From the NCBI RefSeq assembly GCF_023702225.1, contig NZ_JAMQCO010000002.1, forward strand, positions 124,001-188,000: a stretch of 64,000 nucleotides of DNA, given 5' to 3'. Below, piece after piece: positions 1 to 8,564 of the stretch (positions are counted from its first letter, which is position 1; every line of letters begins with the position of its first letter). The notes under the pieces were generated by a model. It worked only from the letters and a program-made list of their open reading frames with translations, had not been told where the DNA came from and ran no database searches. The position numbers were made by a program, and so were the translations under genes. This DNA comes from Aureimonas altamirensis. GTDB lineage: Bacteria; Pseudomonadota; Alphaproteobacteria; Rhizobiales; Rhizobiaceae.

Positions 1-2
1 GG

Positions 3-608
3 ATCATCCGGGCCCTGAACGCCGACGCGCAGATCGTCGAGGCCGATTTCGGCGAGGTACATCCGAAAGCCATTCTGGGCACAGGCCTTTTCGACTTCGA
101 GAAGGCGCATGAGCATCCATTGTGGTTCCGCGAACTGAACGGCTTCGCGGACCACATGCCCGAAACCGATGAATACGGGATCCGGTCCTTCGTCTATCGC
201 GCCCGCCGCCCCTTCGAGCCGACACGCTTCCAGGCCTTCGTCGAAAGAGCCTGGCCGGGTGTCGTGCGGGCGAAGGGCTTCTTCTGGCTGGCGACGCGTC
301 CCGACTTCGTGGGAGAGATCAGCCAGGCCGGCGGCCTCGTACGCACGGGCAAGCGCGGTTTCTGGTGGGCGGCGGTGCCGAAGCGGCATTGGCCGGAGCA
401 TCCCGAATGGCAAGCGATGATGAGCGGCCTCATGGATCCCGTATGGGGTGACAGGCGCCAGGAAATCGTCTTCATCGGCACCGATCCGATGGACGAAGCG
501 GCCATCCGGGCCGAGCTGGACGCCTGTCTCGTGGCTTCCGACGGCTTCCTGCCCGAGGCCTGGAGCCGGCTGCCGGATCCGCTTCCCGCCTGGCCACGGG
601 CTGCGTGA
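3..608 (+). CDS. CobW-family GTP-binding metallochaperone, C-terminal part (5' end outside window)
   Basis: The reading frame is open from base 3, so the start and the GTPase core with its Walker motifs lie upstream of the window. The visible part runs from an ALNADAQIVEADFGEV stretch through LGTGLFDFEKA into the CobW C-terminal domain, with FVYRARRPFEPTRF, KGFFWLATRPDF and a QEIVFIG strand near the end. These match the ZigA/YciC-like branch of the COG0523 G3E GTPases, which insert zinc or cobalt into target proteins and are often Zur-regulated. Whether this copy is zinc-linked cannot be seen because its promoter is missing. The next gene, a GntR regulator, starts about 105 bases downstream and looks unrelated. 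Confidence 0.85.
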   Translation: MIRALNADAQIVEADFGEVHPKAILGTGLFDFEKAHEHPLWFRELNGFADHMPETDEYGIRSFVYRARRPFEPTRFQAFVERAWPGVVRAKGFFWLATRPDFVGEISQAGGLVRTGKRGFWWAAVPKRHWPEHPEWQAMMSGLMDPVWGDRRQEIVFIGTDPMDEAAIRAELDACLVASDGFLPEAWSRLPDPLPAWPRAA

Positions 609-714
609 CGCGATGGAGATGCAGGGGGTCGATCCCTTGTACGGAAACTGCGCATAGCCTGGCGTCGCGGAATATGGTCAACCTGCCCCGATGAACCGGA
701 GGAAAGGGCTGGCC

Positions 715-1428
715 ATGGCCGACAGCGCAGGCATGCAGGATACGCCGACCCACAAGCGCGGGGCCGGCGTGGGCTTCGTCTACGAGACGCTGCGCAACGA
801 GATCGTGGAGCTGAAGCTCAAACCAGGAAGCGCCATGGACGAAGTGCAGCTCTCTGCCCGTTTCGCCATGTCGCGCACGCCCATCCGCGAGGCGATGGTG
901 CGCCTGCTCAGCGAAGGACTGCTGGTCACCTTGCCGAACCGGGCCACCATCGTGGCGCCGATCGACTTCCTGAACCTGCCGCATTTCTTCGATGCGCTGA
1001 CCTTGATGTATCGCGTTACGGCCCGGCTGGCGGCCGCCAACCACGACGCGGACGAGATGAAGGCGATCGAGGCACGCCAGGCCGACTTTGCGGCAGCGGT
1101 TGCCGGGCGCGATGCGCTGGCGATGATCGCGACCAACCGAGATTTCCATCTGGAAATCGCACGGGCCGGCGGCAACGCCTATTACACCGACCTGTTCACG
1201 CGCCTGCTCGACGAAGGCCGCCGCATCCTGCGGCTTTATTATTCCAGCTTCAACGACATGCTCCCGCGCCCCTATGTGGACGAGCACGAGGCGTTGATCG
1301 CCGCGATCGGGCGGCGCGCGGTGGACGAGGCCGACGCCCTCGCCGCGGCACACGCACGACAGATCATCGGCCATATCCAGACGGCGGTCAGCGCGGATGC
1401 GCGCATCAACGCGGAAATTTCCCTGTAA
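715..1428 (+). CDS. GntR-family transcriptional regulator, FadR/FCD type
   Basis: Cytoplasmic one-component regulator of 237 residues. An N-terminal winged helix (about residues 20-85) carries the SRTPIREA recognition segment at residues 53-60. An all-helical FCD ligand-binding domain follows, with NRDFHLEIA and later His-containing helices that in this family bind a metal and a small organic acid. I chose ATG 715 over the in-frame ATG 691 because GGAGGAAAGG (698-707) sits 7 bases before it. The DapA-like aldolase gene follows 59 bases downstream on the same strand, with two short palindromes in the gap, so it is the likely target. The effector is unknown. Confidence 0.88.
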   Translation: MADSAGMQDTPTHKRGAGVGFVYETLRNEIVELKLKPGSAMDEVQLSARFAMSRTPIREAMVRLLSEGLLVTLPNRATIVAPIDFLNLPHFFDALTLMYRVTARLAAANHDADEMKAIEARQADFAAAVAGRDALAMIATNRDFHLEIARAGGNAYYTDLFTRLLDEGRRILRLYYSSFNDMLPRPYVDEHEALIAAIGRRAVDEADALAAAHARQIIGHIQTAVSADARINAEISL

Positions 1429-1440
1429 TCGCCGATTTTA

Positions 1441-1476
1441 TGTCGACAAAGAAAATACAACGCCTATGATGCATCA
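1441..1476. promoter_or_regulatory. Candidate GntR operator region: two short perfect palindromes
   Basis: Between the GntR regulator and the DapA-like gene are TGTCGACA (1441-1448) and TGATGCATCA (1467-1476), both perfect palindromes. The second ends at the AGGA that serves as ribosome-binding site for the ATG at 1488. FadR-type regulators bind short palindromes at this kind of position, so control of the aldolase gene is plausible. The assignment is inference from position and symmetry only. Confidence 0.35.
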
Positions 1477-1487
1477 GGATCGAGTTG

Positions 1488-2462
1488 ATGGAGAGCGTTG
1501 TGGACAATTCCGTATTCGAAGGGTGCATGCCGGCGCTGATGACGCCCTGCAGGGCCGACAGGACGCCGGATTTCGATGCGCTGGTGCGCAAGGGCCGCGA
1601 ACTCGTGGGACGGGGCATGTCGTCGGTCGTCTATTGCGGCTCGATGGGGGATTGGCCGCTGCTGACCGATGCGCAGCGCATGGAGGGCGTCGAGCGGCTG
1701 GCCGATGCGGGCATCTCGGTTGTCGCCGGAACGGGAGCCGTCAACACCGCCATTGCCGCCGCCCATGCCGCGCACGCGCAGAAGGCCAGCGCCAGGGGGT
1801 TGATGGTCATTCCGCGTGTGCTGTCGCGCGGGCCCTCGCCTGCAGCCCAGAAGGCGCATTTCAAGGCGATCCTGTCGGCCGCTTCGGACCTGCCCGCCGT
1901 CATCTACAACAGCCCCTATTACGGCTTCGCCACGAAGGCGGACCTCTTCTTCGCGTTGCGCGCGGAGCATCCCAACCTCGTCGGCTTCAAAGAATTCGGC
2001 GGGACGGACTCCCTCACCTATGCCGCAGAGCATATCACCAGCCAGGACGACGCCGTGACGCTGATGGTCGGCGTGGATACCGCAGTCTGCCACGGCTTCA
2101 TCAATTGCGGTGCGAAGGGCGCGATCACCGGGATAGGCAATGTGCTTCCGGCAGAAGTGCTGCACCTGTGCAGCCTGTCGGCCTGTGCCGCGAAAGGCGA
2201 TCCGGAGGCCCGCCGCCGCGCGCTGGAGCTGGAAAGCGCGCTGCATGTCCTGTCGACCTTCGACGAAGGGCCGGACCTCGTCCTGTTCTACAAATATCTG
2301 ATGGTGCTGACCGGCAACCCGGAATACGAGTTGCACTTCAACGAAAGCGATAGCCTGTCGGCAAGCCAGCGCGGCTATGCGAAGTCGCAGCTTGACATGT
2401 TCCAGGCCTGGTATGCCGCCTGGAACGGCAAGCTCGGAAGCGAGTATCGCCAGGCCGCATGA
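1488..2462 (+). CDS. Dihydrodipicolinate synthase/N-acetylneuraminate lyase family aldolase
   Basis: A 324-residue class I aldolase of the DapA superfamily (TIM barrel). The Schiff-base lysine is K168 in GFKEFGG, and the conserved catalytic tyrosine is Y140 in VIYNSPYYG. The family condenses or cleaves 2-keto acids such as pyruvate. The usual GxxGE substrate motif is replaced by CGSMGDW near residue 50, so it is probably not the lysine-biosynthetic enzyme. More likely it is a catabolic aldolase or dehydratase for a sugar acid or hydroxyproline-like compound, which the upstream GntR regulator would fit. ATG 1488 follows a TTG at 1485; the ATG has AGGA 8 bases ahead and is preferred. Confidence 0.82.
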   Translation: MESVVDNSVFEGCMPALMTPCRADRTPDFDALVRKGRELVGRGMSSVVYCGSMGDWPLLTDAQRMEGVERLADAGISVVAGTGAVNTAIAAAHAAHAQKASARGLMVIPRVLSRGPSPAAQKAHFKAILSAASDLPAVIYNSPYYGFATKADLFFALRAEHPNLVGFKEFGGTDSLTYAAEHITSQDDAVTLMVGVDTAVCHGFINCGAKGAITGIGNVLPAEVLHLCSLSACAAKGDPEARRRALELESALHVLSTFDEGPDLVLFYKYLMVLTGNPEYELHFNESDSLSASQRGYAKSQLDMFQAWYAAWNGKLGSEYRQAA

Positions 2463-2472
2463 CCTGAAGAAC

Positions 2473-2498
2473 AAGGGCCGCCCGATCGGGCGGCCCTT
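2473..2498. terminator. Bidirectional terminator hairpin
   Basis: A perfect 26-base palindrome with 11-base GC-rich arms and a GATC apex sits 10 bases past the aldolase stop and 7 bases past the stop of the convergent outer-membrane gene. On the minus strand it is followed by a T-rich stretch (TTGTTCTT), so termination of the barrel gene is best supported. On the plus side only a short T-rich tail follows. Confidence 0.75.
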
Positions 2499-2505
2499 GA
2501 TGATC

Positions 2506-3300
2506 TTAGTTGAAGCGGTACGAAATCTTCGCCGTGATCGTGTGGAAGTCGAAGTCGTCCGAACCGGTGAAGTCGGTGAAGCCACCGCTGCCGGCAGGGC
2601 CCCCGAACGGACCCGACACGAAGCGCGTGTAGGAATCGTCGTCGCCGAGATTGGTGTAGAGATACTCGACGCCGAACGAGATGTTATCGGTGACGAGGAA
2701 GTCCATGCCGCCGCCGACGGTGTAGCCCCAGCGGTCGCTGCTGTCGGAGAAGGCCGTCGCCGTGGCGAACGGAGCCGAGTTGGCGGAGAACTTGTAGCTG
2801 ACGTCACCGTAGGCGACACCGCCCGTCGCGTAGAACAGGGTGGTCGGGGTGACGAGGTAACCGGCGCGAAGGCGGCCCGTGGCGAAATAATCGAGGTCAC
2901 GCTCGGCCGTGTAGAAGGCCGGTGTGCTCGAGAAGGCGCTCTGGCGCTGGCCGAGGTCCGATGCGTTGATGTCGAGCACCGCACCGACGACCCAGTTGTT
3001 CATCTGGTAATCGTAACCGACGTGGCCGCCGCCGACGAAGCCGGATTCGAAGCTGGACTCGTAGTTGCTGCCGAAGGCGCTACCCGGGAAAGCACCGGGG
3101 AAGCTCGGCACGATGCTGAAATTGTCCGGGTTCGACGGGTTGAAACCGCCACCGCCCTGGACACCCAGGTAGAAGCCGGTCCAGGACGGAACGGCCATCG
3201 CAACCACCGGCGTTACCATCGGCTCTTCATAGATCACGTCAGCGGCCGAAGCCGGGACAGCCGTCGCGGCCAAAAGGCCAAGGGCCAAAAACTTCTTCAT
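2506..3300 (-). CDS. Outer-membrane beta-barrel protein, Omp25/31-like porin family
   Basis: A 264-residue exported protein. Residues 1-19 are a signal peptide (MKKFLALGLL then an ASA cleavage site). The mature part opens with the SWTGFYLGVQGGGGF strand typical of rhizobial and brucellar Omp25/Omp31-type eight-stranded barrels and ends in an amphipathic strand, SYRFN. Phe is the penultimate residue, as often in this group. The frame stays open another 114 codons upstream, but ATG 3300 is right: a GGAGGGG site lies 5 bases ahead and the signal peptide starts there. The gene is monocistronic with a strong hairpin after it. It probably gives envelope stability rather than specific transport. Confidence 0.88.
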   Translation of the reverse strand: MKKFLALGLLAATAVPASAADVIYEEPMVTPVVAMAVPSWTGFYLGVQGGGGFNPSNPDNFSIVPSFPGAFPGSAFGSNYESSFESGFVGGGHVGYDYQMNNWVVGAVLDINASDLGQRQSAFSSTPAFYTAERDLDYFATGRLRAGYLVTPTTLFYATGGVAYGDVSYKFSANSAPFATATAFSDSSDRWGYTVGGGMDFLVTDNISFGVEYLYTNLGDDDSYTRFVSGPFGGPAGSGGFTDFTGSDDFDFHTITAKISYRFN

Positions 3301-3487
3301 CAATCCCCTCCATGGGAAAACAGGCGTACAGCACGCACTATCCGTCAGTGCGAAATTTTTGCGACACGCTTCAAACGAAAAATACTTCCGAAGGCATGAA
3401 AACAGCTCAAAAAATCTTGTTGCGCGAATTGTCGCACCTTGGTTGCCAAGATTTTCGGGAGCTCTAGCGCCGGGGATGACGCAAGCT
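3301..3487. other. AT-richer intergenic region (probable omp promoter)
   Basis: This stretch of 187 bases separates the end of the minus-strand catabolic operon from the barrel gene and is clearly richer in A and T than its surroundings. It carries a small inverted repeat CTTGG-TTG-CCAAG at 3438-3450. I could not fix a convincing -35/-10 pair. The composition fits a strong constitutive promoter for the downstream minus-strand gene. Confidence 0.4.
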
Positions 3488-4723
3488 TTACTTAAGCCAC
3501 AGAAGACACGTCGATAGCAAGACCTCTGCCGCGCATACGACGCTGGCAGGGTCCACAAATTCCGCCTCGTTGTGGCTGACGCCGTCCCTGCATGGCGAAA
3601 ACAGCATGGCCGCAGGCGCGATGCCTGCAATGAAGGTGGCATCGTGAAACGCCCCCGACAAAATGCGCCGGTGCGAGGCGCCGGCCGAACGAGCCCCCTC
3701 TTCGACCAATTCGACCATCGTTTCGGGGAAGGCCACCGGGGCCATGTCCATCATGGGTACCACGTCGACGCTGCATCCATGATCGCGCGCGGCGTCGGCC
3801 AGAACCGCGCGCACACTGGCCTCGTGCCGGGCCAGGCCCTGCGGGGTCGGGTGCCGCAGGTCGATGGAAAATCGCACCTCTGCCGGGACGGCGTTGATCG
3901 ACCCCGGCGAGGCCGCGATGCGGCCGACGGTCAGCCGGACGTCTTCGTCGCCCGGCATGATCGTGCGGAACAGGTCGGCAAGCGCGGCTGATGCCGCGGC
4001 CATCGGATCGCGACGAAAGGCAAGCGGCGTGGTGCCGGCGTGCGCCGCCGAACCCGTATAGGTGACGTCGTACCAGCGCGTGCCCTGGATGCCGGTTACA
4101 GCACCGATGGCGATCCCTTCCCGCTCCAGCACCGGGCCCTGCTCTATATGAAGCTCCAGATAGGCGGCTATCGGATGGCCGGGCCGTTCCACGCACACGC
4201 CGGGCAAGGCGGCCAGCGTGTCGCGCAACGCCGCTTCGAGTGTCGTCCCTGCCTTATCCCTGGCCTTCAGCCATTCCGGCCGCAGGCCGCCCTCCACGAA
4301 TGCGCGCGACCCGAGCGCCCCCGGCTGGAAGCGGCTGCCTTCCTCGTTCGTCCAGGATACGAGTTCCACGGGACGCGGCGTCGAGACGCCAGCATCGGAC
4401 AGGGCTTCCAGCACCTCCAGCGCAGCCAGGACACCGAGCGCCCCGTCGAAACGTCCGCCTGTCGGCTGGCTGTCCAGATGGCTGCCGATCAGCAGTGGCG
4501 GCAAGTCGGCATCAATACCCGCACGCCGGGCAAAAAGGTTGCAGGCCGTGTCCTGACGCAGGGCGAAGCCGCGCGCCGCAACGATCTCCGCCAGCATGGC
4601 GCGGGCCTGCCTGTCTTCGGGCGAAAGCGCCTGCCGGTTGACGCCGCCCTTCGGCGTCGCGCCGATGGCGGCAAATGCGTCCATGCGCGCCAGAAGGCGC
4701 GCGGCATCGACTTTGGGCGTCAC
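3488..4723 (-). CDS. M20-family Zn-dependent amidohydrolase (allantoate/N-carbamoyl amino acid hydrolase type)
   Basis: A 411-residue member of the AllC/HyuC/AmaB branch of M20 metallohydrolases, which remove a carbamoyl group or split allantoate and ureidoglycine. Metal ligands are visible: H82 and D93 around GSHLDSQPTGG...FDGALG, the EE pair in WTNEEGSRF (about 127-128), ELHIEQGPVLE, and the late His in SPCRDGVSHNEAEF. I start it at GTG 4723, which overlaps the stop of the upstream gene as GTGA and leaves the usual family N-terminus (AARLLARMDAF). No clear Shine-Dalgarno is seen, so ATG 4684 is possible. It is the last gene of the operon that begins with the importer at 10378. Confidence 0.83.
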   Translation of the reverse strand: MTPKVDAARLLARMDAFAAIGATPKGGVNRQALSPEDRQARAMLAEIVAARGFALRQDTACNLFARRAGIDADLPPLLIGSHLDSQPTGGRFDGALGVLAALEVLEALSDAGVSTPRPVELVSWTNEEGSRFQPGALGSRAFVEGGLRPEWLKARDKAGTTLEAALRDTLAALPGVCVERPGHPIAAYLELHIEQGPVLEREGIAIGAVTGIQGTRWYDVTYTGSAAHAGTTPLAFRRDPMAAASAALADLFRTIMPGDEDVRLTVGRIAASPGSINAVPAEVRFSIDLRHPTPQGLARHEASVRAVLADAARDHGCSVDVVPMMDMAPVAFPETMVELVEEGARSAGASHRRILSGAFHDATFIAGIAPAAMLFSPCRDGVSHNEAEFVDPASVVCAAEVLLSTCLLWLK

Positions 4724-5559
4724 CGGACGGAAGCCGCGAACCGACGGACGCGCTCCGGATCCACCGCATTCCACCATACGCCGTCATGTTTGAGAGAGCT
4801 GGCAACGATCACGCCGTCGCTGACGGCAAGAATATCGTTGACATTGTCCGGCGTCACGCCGCTGCCGACAAGTGTCGGCAGCCCTCCCGCCTGCCGGATC
4901 ATGTCGATATAGGCAGGGTCGGCCGCGTGGCCCGTCCGCTGGCCGGTGGCGATCACCACATCGGCATCGAAGAAGACGAGATCGCGCACCAGTTCCTCGA
5001 CCGGCCGGTCGGCGACGATGGCATGGGCGCCGTGCTTCACGTGCGCATCGGCGAAGATGCTGACGCCATTGGCGCGCAGCAGGGCACGGTAGCGCATGGC
5101 GCGCGCCGCCTCGCCCTCCATGAAACCTTCGTTCGCCACATAGGCATTGGCCCATTGGTTGACCCGGACGAACGCGGCCTGCGATGCGGTGGCGATGGCA
5201 AGCGCCGGGATGGCGGCGTTGGCCAGAACGTTGATCCCCATCGGGCGCCGGAGCGCGCGCCGGATCCTGTCCGCCACCACCGCCATGACGGCGCTCGTCT
5301 CGGGGCCGATATCGTCGGGCTTGGCAAAGGGCACGTCACCGTGATTCTCCACGATGACGCCGTGGCAGCCATTGTCCAGATAGGCCCGGGCGTCTGCCAG
5401 ACCACGCTCGTACAAGGCTTCGACGCCGCTGCCGTCGTAGCGGGGGCTGCCCGGGATGGGCATCAGGTGGACGACGCCGATAAGGGGTTTGTCGACGCCG
5501 AAGATGCGGCGCAGCGTGTCGGTATCGCCGCGTCCGACGGGAGAGCCGTTGGATGCCAT
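4720..5559 (-). CDS. BtpA/SgcQ-family TIM-barrel protein
   Basis: A 279-residue protein of the BtpA family (PF03437), named for a cyanobacterial photosystem I biogenesis factor and including E. coli SgcQ. Recognisable parts are PLIGVVHLMPIPGSPRYDG at the N-terminus, GVIVENHGDVPF, and SDGVIVASSLKHDG near the C-terminus, the last resembling a phosphate-binding loop of TIM barrels. In heterotrophs such proteins sit in sugar catabolic operons and their reaction is unknown. A GGAAGGA site precedes ATG 5559. It follows the PfkB kinase by 2 bases and overlaps the M20 hydrolase by 4, which suggests it handles a phosphorylated intermediate made by the kinase. Confidence 0.82.
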   Translation of the reverse strand: MASNGSPVGRGDTDTLRRIFGVDKPLIGVVHLMPIPGSPRYDGSGVEALYERGLADARAYLDNGCHGVIVENHGDVPFAKPDDIGPETSAVMAVVADRIRRALRRPMGINVLANAAIPALAIATASQAAFVRVNQWANAYVANEGFMEGEAARAMRYRALLRANGVSIFADAHVKHGAHAIVADRPVEELVRDLVFFDADVVIATGQRTGHAADPAYIDMIRQAGGLPTLVGSGVTPDNVNDILAVSDGVIVASSLKHDGVWWNAVDPERVRRFAASVR

Positions 5560-5561
5560 GT

Positions 5562-6452
5562 CTAGTCCTTCCGCAGCATGATCGCCTGCATTTCGCCCCG
5601 GCCGGGGCAGGATTCGAAAGTGCCGGGCCGCGTCACCGCCAGCGCGGCTGCCTCGACCGCCATACCGACGGCCTCGGGCAAAGCCATGCCGGCATGCCAC
5701 AGGGCGGCGACGACGCCACAGAAGACATCTCCGGCCCCGCTCGTATCCACTGCCTCGACGGGTATCGCCGCCCGCCGGAACCGCTTGCCGCCGCACAGGC
5801 CTATGGCGCCCTCGGCGCCCAACGTCACGACGACATCGCGCGCTCCAAGACCATGAAGCGTATGCAGGGCGGCCTCGATATCGCGCTGGCCGGACAGGCT
5901 TTCCGCCTCGCCCCGGTTGACCACCAGAAGGTCGCAGGGCGGGAATGCGGACGAGTCCAGGGGGCTGGCGTTGACGGCCAGCCGGATGCCGGCCTGACGT
6001 GCCGAGGCGGCCAGCGCCCCGGTGACCGCCGGGGCAAGGTTACCCTGCAACAGCATGGCATCGCCCGACCTCAAACCCGATGCCACCGCCGCGACCGTTT
6101 CATCGCCGATGGCGCGTGCGCATTCGACGCAGCTCGCGACGATGTTTTCCGCCGAGGCGGATACCAGCACGACCGACATGTCGGTTGCCGCCTCTACCCT
6201 TGCGATATCGATGACGGGCAGGCCGGCAGCCGCCACTGTGTCGACGAGGCGGCTTCCCTCGGCATCCTGCCCCAAGGCGCTCCAGAACCGGACCTTCGCG
6301 CCGGTGCGCGTGGCGGCCAGGGCCTGGTTTGCCCCCTTGCCTCCCGGCCCGCGCAGGCATTCCACGGCGTTCACCGTTTCGCCCGGGCCGGGCAAGGCGG
6401 CGACGCGCATGGCGATATCCACGCAGATATTGCCGACGACATGCAGCGTCAT
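5562..6452 (-). CDS. PfkB-family carbohydrate kinase (ribokinase-like)
   Basis: A 296-residue cytoplasmic kinase of the ribokinase/PfkB superfamily. The N-terminal GPGGKGANQAL signature is at residues 35-45 and the ATP/anion-hole signature DTSGAGDVFCG, with the catalytic Asp, is near residue 240. The order GGKGAN then GAGD is that of ribokinase and related sugar or nucleoside kinases. Its ATG overlaps the stop of the phosphotriesterase homologue as ATGA, so the two are translationally coupled. With a ribose-type importer in the same operon, phosphorylation of an imported sugar or nucleoside-like compound is likely. The specific substrate cannot be read from sequence. Confidence 0.86.
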   Translation of the reverse strand: MTLHVVGNICVDIAMRVAALPGPGETVNAVECLRGPGGKGANQALAATRTGAKVRFWSALGQDAEGSRLVDTVAAAGLPVIDIARVEAATDMSVVLVSASAENIVASCVECARAIGDETVAAVASGLRSGDAMLLQGNLAPAVTGALAASARQAGIRLAVNASPLDSSAFPPCDLLVVNRGEAESLSGQRDIEAALHTLHGLGARDVVVTLGAEGAIGLCGGKRFRRAAIPVEAVDTSGAGDVFCGVVAALWHAGMALPEAVGMAVEAAALAVTRPGTFESCPGRGEMQAIMLRKD

Positions 6453-7549
6453 GCCGGGCTCGCGAAGACCGCGCGCGGATTGGCGACGAGCATCCGGTCG
6501 ATGGCGGCCTCCTCCATGCCGAGGCGGCGCAGGCGCGGCACGAAATGGCGCAGCACATGCCCGTAGCCGAAGCCACCATAGCGCGTCAGCATCATCTTCA
6601 GGAAGACGTCCTGCGACAGGAGGATCCGGTCGGCGAAGCCGCGTTCCACGAGGGCGGCGATGGCATGGGCGTTTTCCTCGTCGCTGGGGGATTGGGCATC
6701 CCGGTCGGCATAGTAATAATCCATGCCGATCATGTCGTATTCCAGAAAGGCGCCGCGCCGGGCAAGGCTTTCCTGGTAGGCCGGGTCGGAATGGCTGGGG
6801 TTCATGTGGCACAGGACCGTATGCGACAAGTCCGCTCCCTCTTCCTCCACCACGTCCAGCACCGCGTGCGCCAGCCTTTCCCAGCCCGGCAGATGGATCG
6901 ATAGCGGTACGCCGGTGCGGGCCGATGCACGCGCCGAGCCGCGCAGCGATTTCAGCTCCGCAGGCGTGAAGTCCTTCGATACGCCGACCTCGCCGATGAT
7001 GCCGGCCAAAATTTCTGGCTTCTCGGCAGCGCCGCCGACATCGGCCACGATGAAGTCGGCCACCGCGTCGACGTCCATCCCGGCCAGCCAGTCCGGATGG
7101 GTATGTTCCAGGTAGAACCCTGTCCCCATCACGATCTTCAGCCCGCTCATCCGGGCGATGCGCGCCAGCTTCGCGGGATCGCGGCCGATGCCGAAATTCG
7201 TGCATTCGACGACCGTGTGGCCGCCCAGCGCCCGGAAGCGATCGAGTTCCGCAAGCGCCAGATCCGTATCCAGCAGCGATACATTGTCGAGGTTCGCATA
7301 AGGGTTCATCCGCAACTCGCCGATGATCTCCATGCGCACCGGCCCCTGCGAAAGCGCCTCGTTTTCCGGGCCGCAGGGGCAGCGCCAGGTTGCGCTGCCG
7401 TCGAGGACGATATGCTCGTGCATCAGGGTGATGCCCATCGCGTCCACCGGCACGGGCCCGGTCACCGTCATGACGTTGCCGGAGCGAACGCCGATGCCCG
7501 CGGACGCGCCCGACGCATGCGCGCCGGGAGGCTGGAAATCGAGACCCAT
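6449..7549 (-). CDS. Phosphotriesterase-homology (Php/PTER) family metallohydrolase
   Basis: A 366-residue amidohydrolase-superfamily protein. Metal ligands visible are HEH at residues 44-46, a bridging Glu in IIGEVGVSKD (Glu as in E. coli Php rather than the carboxylated Lys of true phosphotriesterases), IHLPG and CHMNPSHSD further on, and the last Asp in ILLSQDVF. Such enzymes are mostly lactonases, esterases or phosphoesterases. The gene lies 4 bases after the permease stop and is fused into the operon, so the substrate is probably imported. Opening a lactone or splitting an ester or amide of a sugar-like compound before the kinase acts is my inference. Confidence 0.82.
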   Translation of the reverse strand: MGLDFQPPGAHASGASAGIGVRSGNVMTVTGPVPVDAMGITLMHEHIVLDGSATWRCPCGPENEALSQGPVRMEIIGELRMNPYANLDNVSLLDTDLALAELDRFRALGGHTVVECTNFGIGRDPAKLARIARMSGLKIVMGTGFYLEHTHPDWLAGMDVDAVADFIVADVGGAAEKPEILAGIIGEVGVSKDFTPAELKSLRGSARASARTGVPLSIHLPGWERLAHAVLDVVEEEGADLSHTVLCHMNPSHSDPAYQESLARRGAFLEYDMIGMDYYYADRDAQSPSDEENAHAIAALVERGFADRILLSQDVFLKMMLTRYGGFGYGHVLRHFVPRLRRLGMEEAAIDRMLVANPRAVFASPA

Positions 7550-7553
7550 GGCT

Positions 7554-8564
7554 TCAGCGTCTCCGTGCCGTGCCCCGGAAGAGGCGGAAGTTGAGCCATA
7601 TGGCGATGAGGATGATGCAACCGGTGATGATCGGCGTCAGGAAGGGCGACATATGTGACAGGATCAGCCCGTTGGCGATGACGGCAACCGTCAGCGCACC
7701 CAGCAGCGTACCCGTCATGGAGCCGCGCCCGCCGAAAAGGCTGGTGCCGCCCAGCACCACGGCGGCGATGACCTCCAGTTCGAAGCCCTGCCCGGCGTTG
7801 GACGAGCCGGAGCCGAGGCGCCCCGCCAGCACGATGCCGGCCAGCGCAGCCGCGGCGGACGACAGCATGTAGACACCCAGTACGATCCGCCTCGTATCGA
7901 CGCCGGCGCGCCGCACCGCCTCGGCATTGGCGCCGATGCCGGTGACATAGCGACCGAACCGCGTGGAGTTGAACACGACGAAGGCCGCGACGAGAACCGC
8001 AAGTGCGATCCAGGCCGGTATCGGCACGCCGGCCAGCCAGCCGCGCCCCAGCACCACGAAGGGGCTCTCCGGCGCGATGGGGATCGAATAGCCGCCCGTT
8101 ATCAGCAACGCAACGCCCCGGATCACGGAAAGGCCGGCCAGCGTGACGATGAAGGCGGGTATGCCCTCATAGGCGATGAAGAATCCCTGGATCGCCCCGA
8201 TCAGGCAGCCGAGGGCCAGCATGGCCAGGATGACGGCTGGCCACGGCAGGCCCATCTGCAGCAGCGCGGCGGACAAGGCCGAGACGAGCGCCAGGACCGA
8301 TCCCACCGAGAGGTCGATGCCGCCGGTCGTGATCACGAAGGTCATGCTTGCGGCGACGATCAGCAGCGGCGCGGACTGGCGAACGACGTTGAGGAGGTTC
8401 GACGTCGACAGGAAGGCGTTGGTGGACAGGGCGAACAGCAGGCAGACGGCGATGAAGAAGACGGCGATCGAGGCGACCCCGCCATTGGCGACGAAGCGGT
8501 CGGCCAGCGTTTCCTTGCGGAACCGCGCGGAGGCCGCGCCCTGCGACTGGTGAGCGTTGCTCAT
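7554..8564 (-). CDS. Ribose-type ABC transporter permease (RbsC family)
   Basis: A 336-residue inner-membrane permease with about eight to ten hydrophobic segments and the RbsC-family hallmarks GGIDLSVGSVLAL, GIPAFIVTLAGL and AAVVLGGTSLFGGRGS. The last is the coupling region that touches the ATPase. It overlaps the ATPase stop by 4 bases. Only one permease gene is present in this operon, so the channel is presumably a homodimer, as with RbsC. This family moves monosaccharides, sugar alcohols or nucleoside-like compounds. Confidence 0.92.
   Translation of the reverse strand: MSNAHQSQGAASARFRKETLADRFVANGGVASIAVFFIAVCLLFALSTNAFLSTSNLLNVVRQSAPLLIVAASMTFVITTGGIDLSVGSVLALVSALSAALLQMGLPWPAVILAMLALGCLIGAIQGFFIAYEGIPAFIVTLAGLSVIRGVALLITGGYSIPIAPESPFVVLGRGWLAGVPIPAWIALAVLVAAFVVFNSTRFGRYVTGIGANAEAVRRAGVDTRRIVLGVYMLSSAAAALAGIVLAGRLGSGSSNAGQGFELEVIAAVVLGGTSLFGGRGSMTGTLLGALTVAVIANGLILSHMSPFLTPIITGCIILIAIWLNFRLFRGTARRR

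Noticed and set aside
3301-3642. N-terminal extension of the outer-membrane protein
   Set aside because: The extension has no homology-like sequence, while a signal peptide and a GGAGGGG site coincide at ATG 3300.
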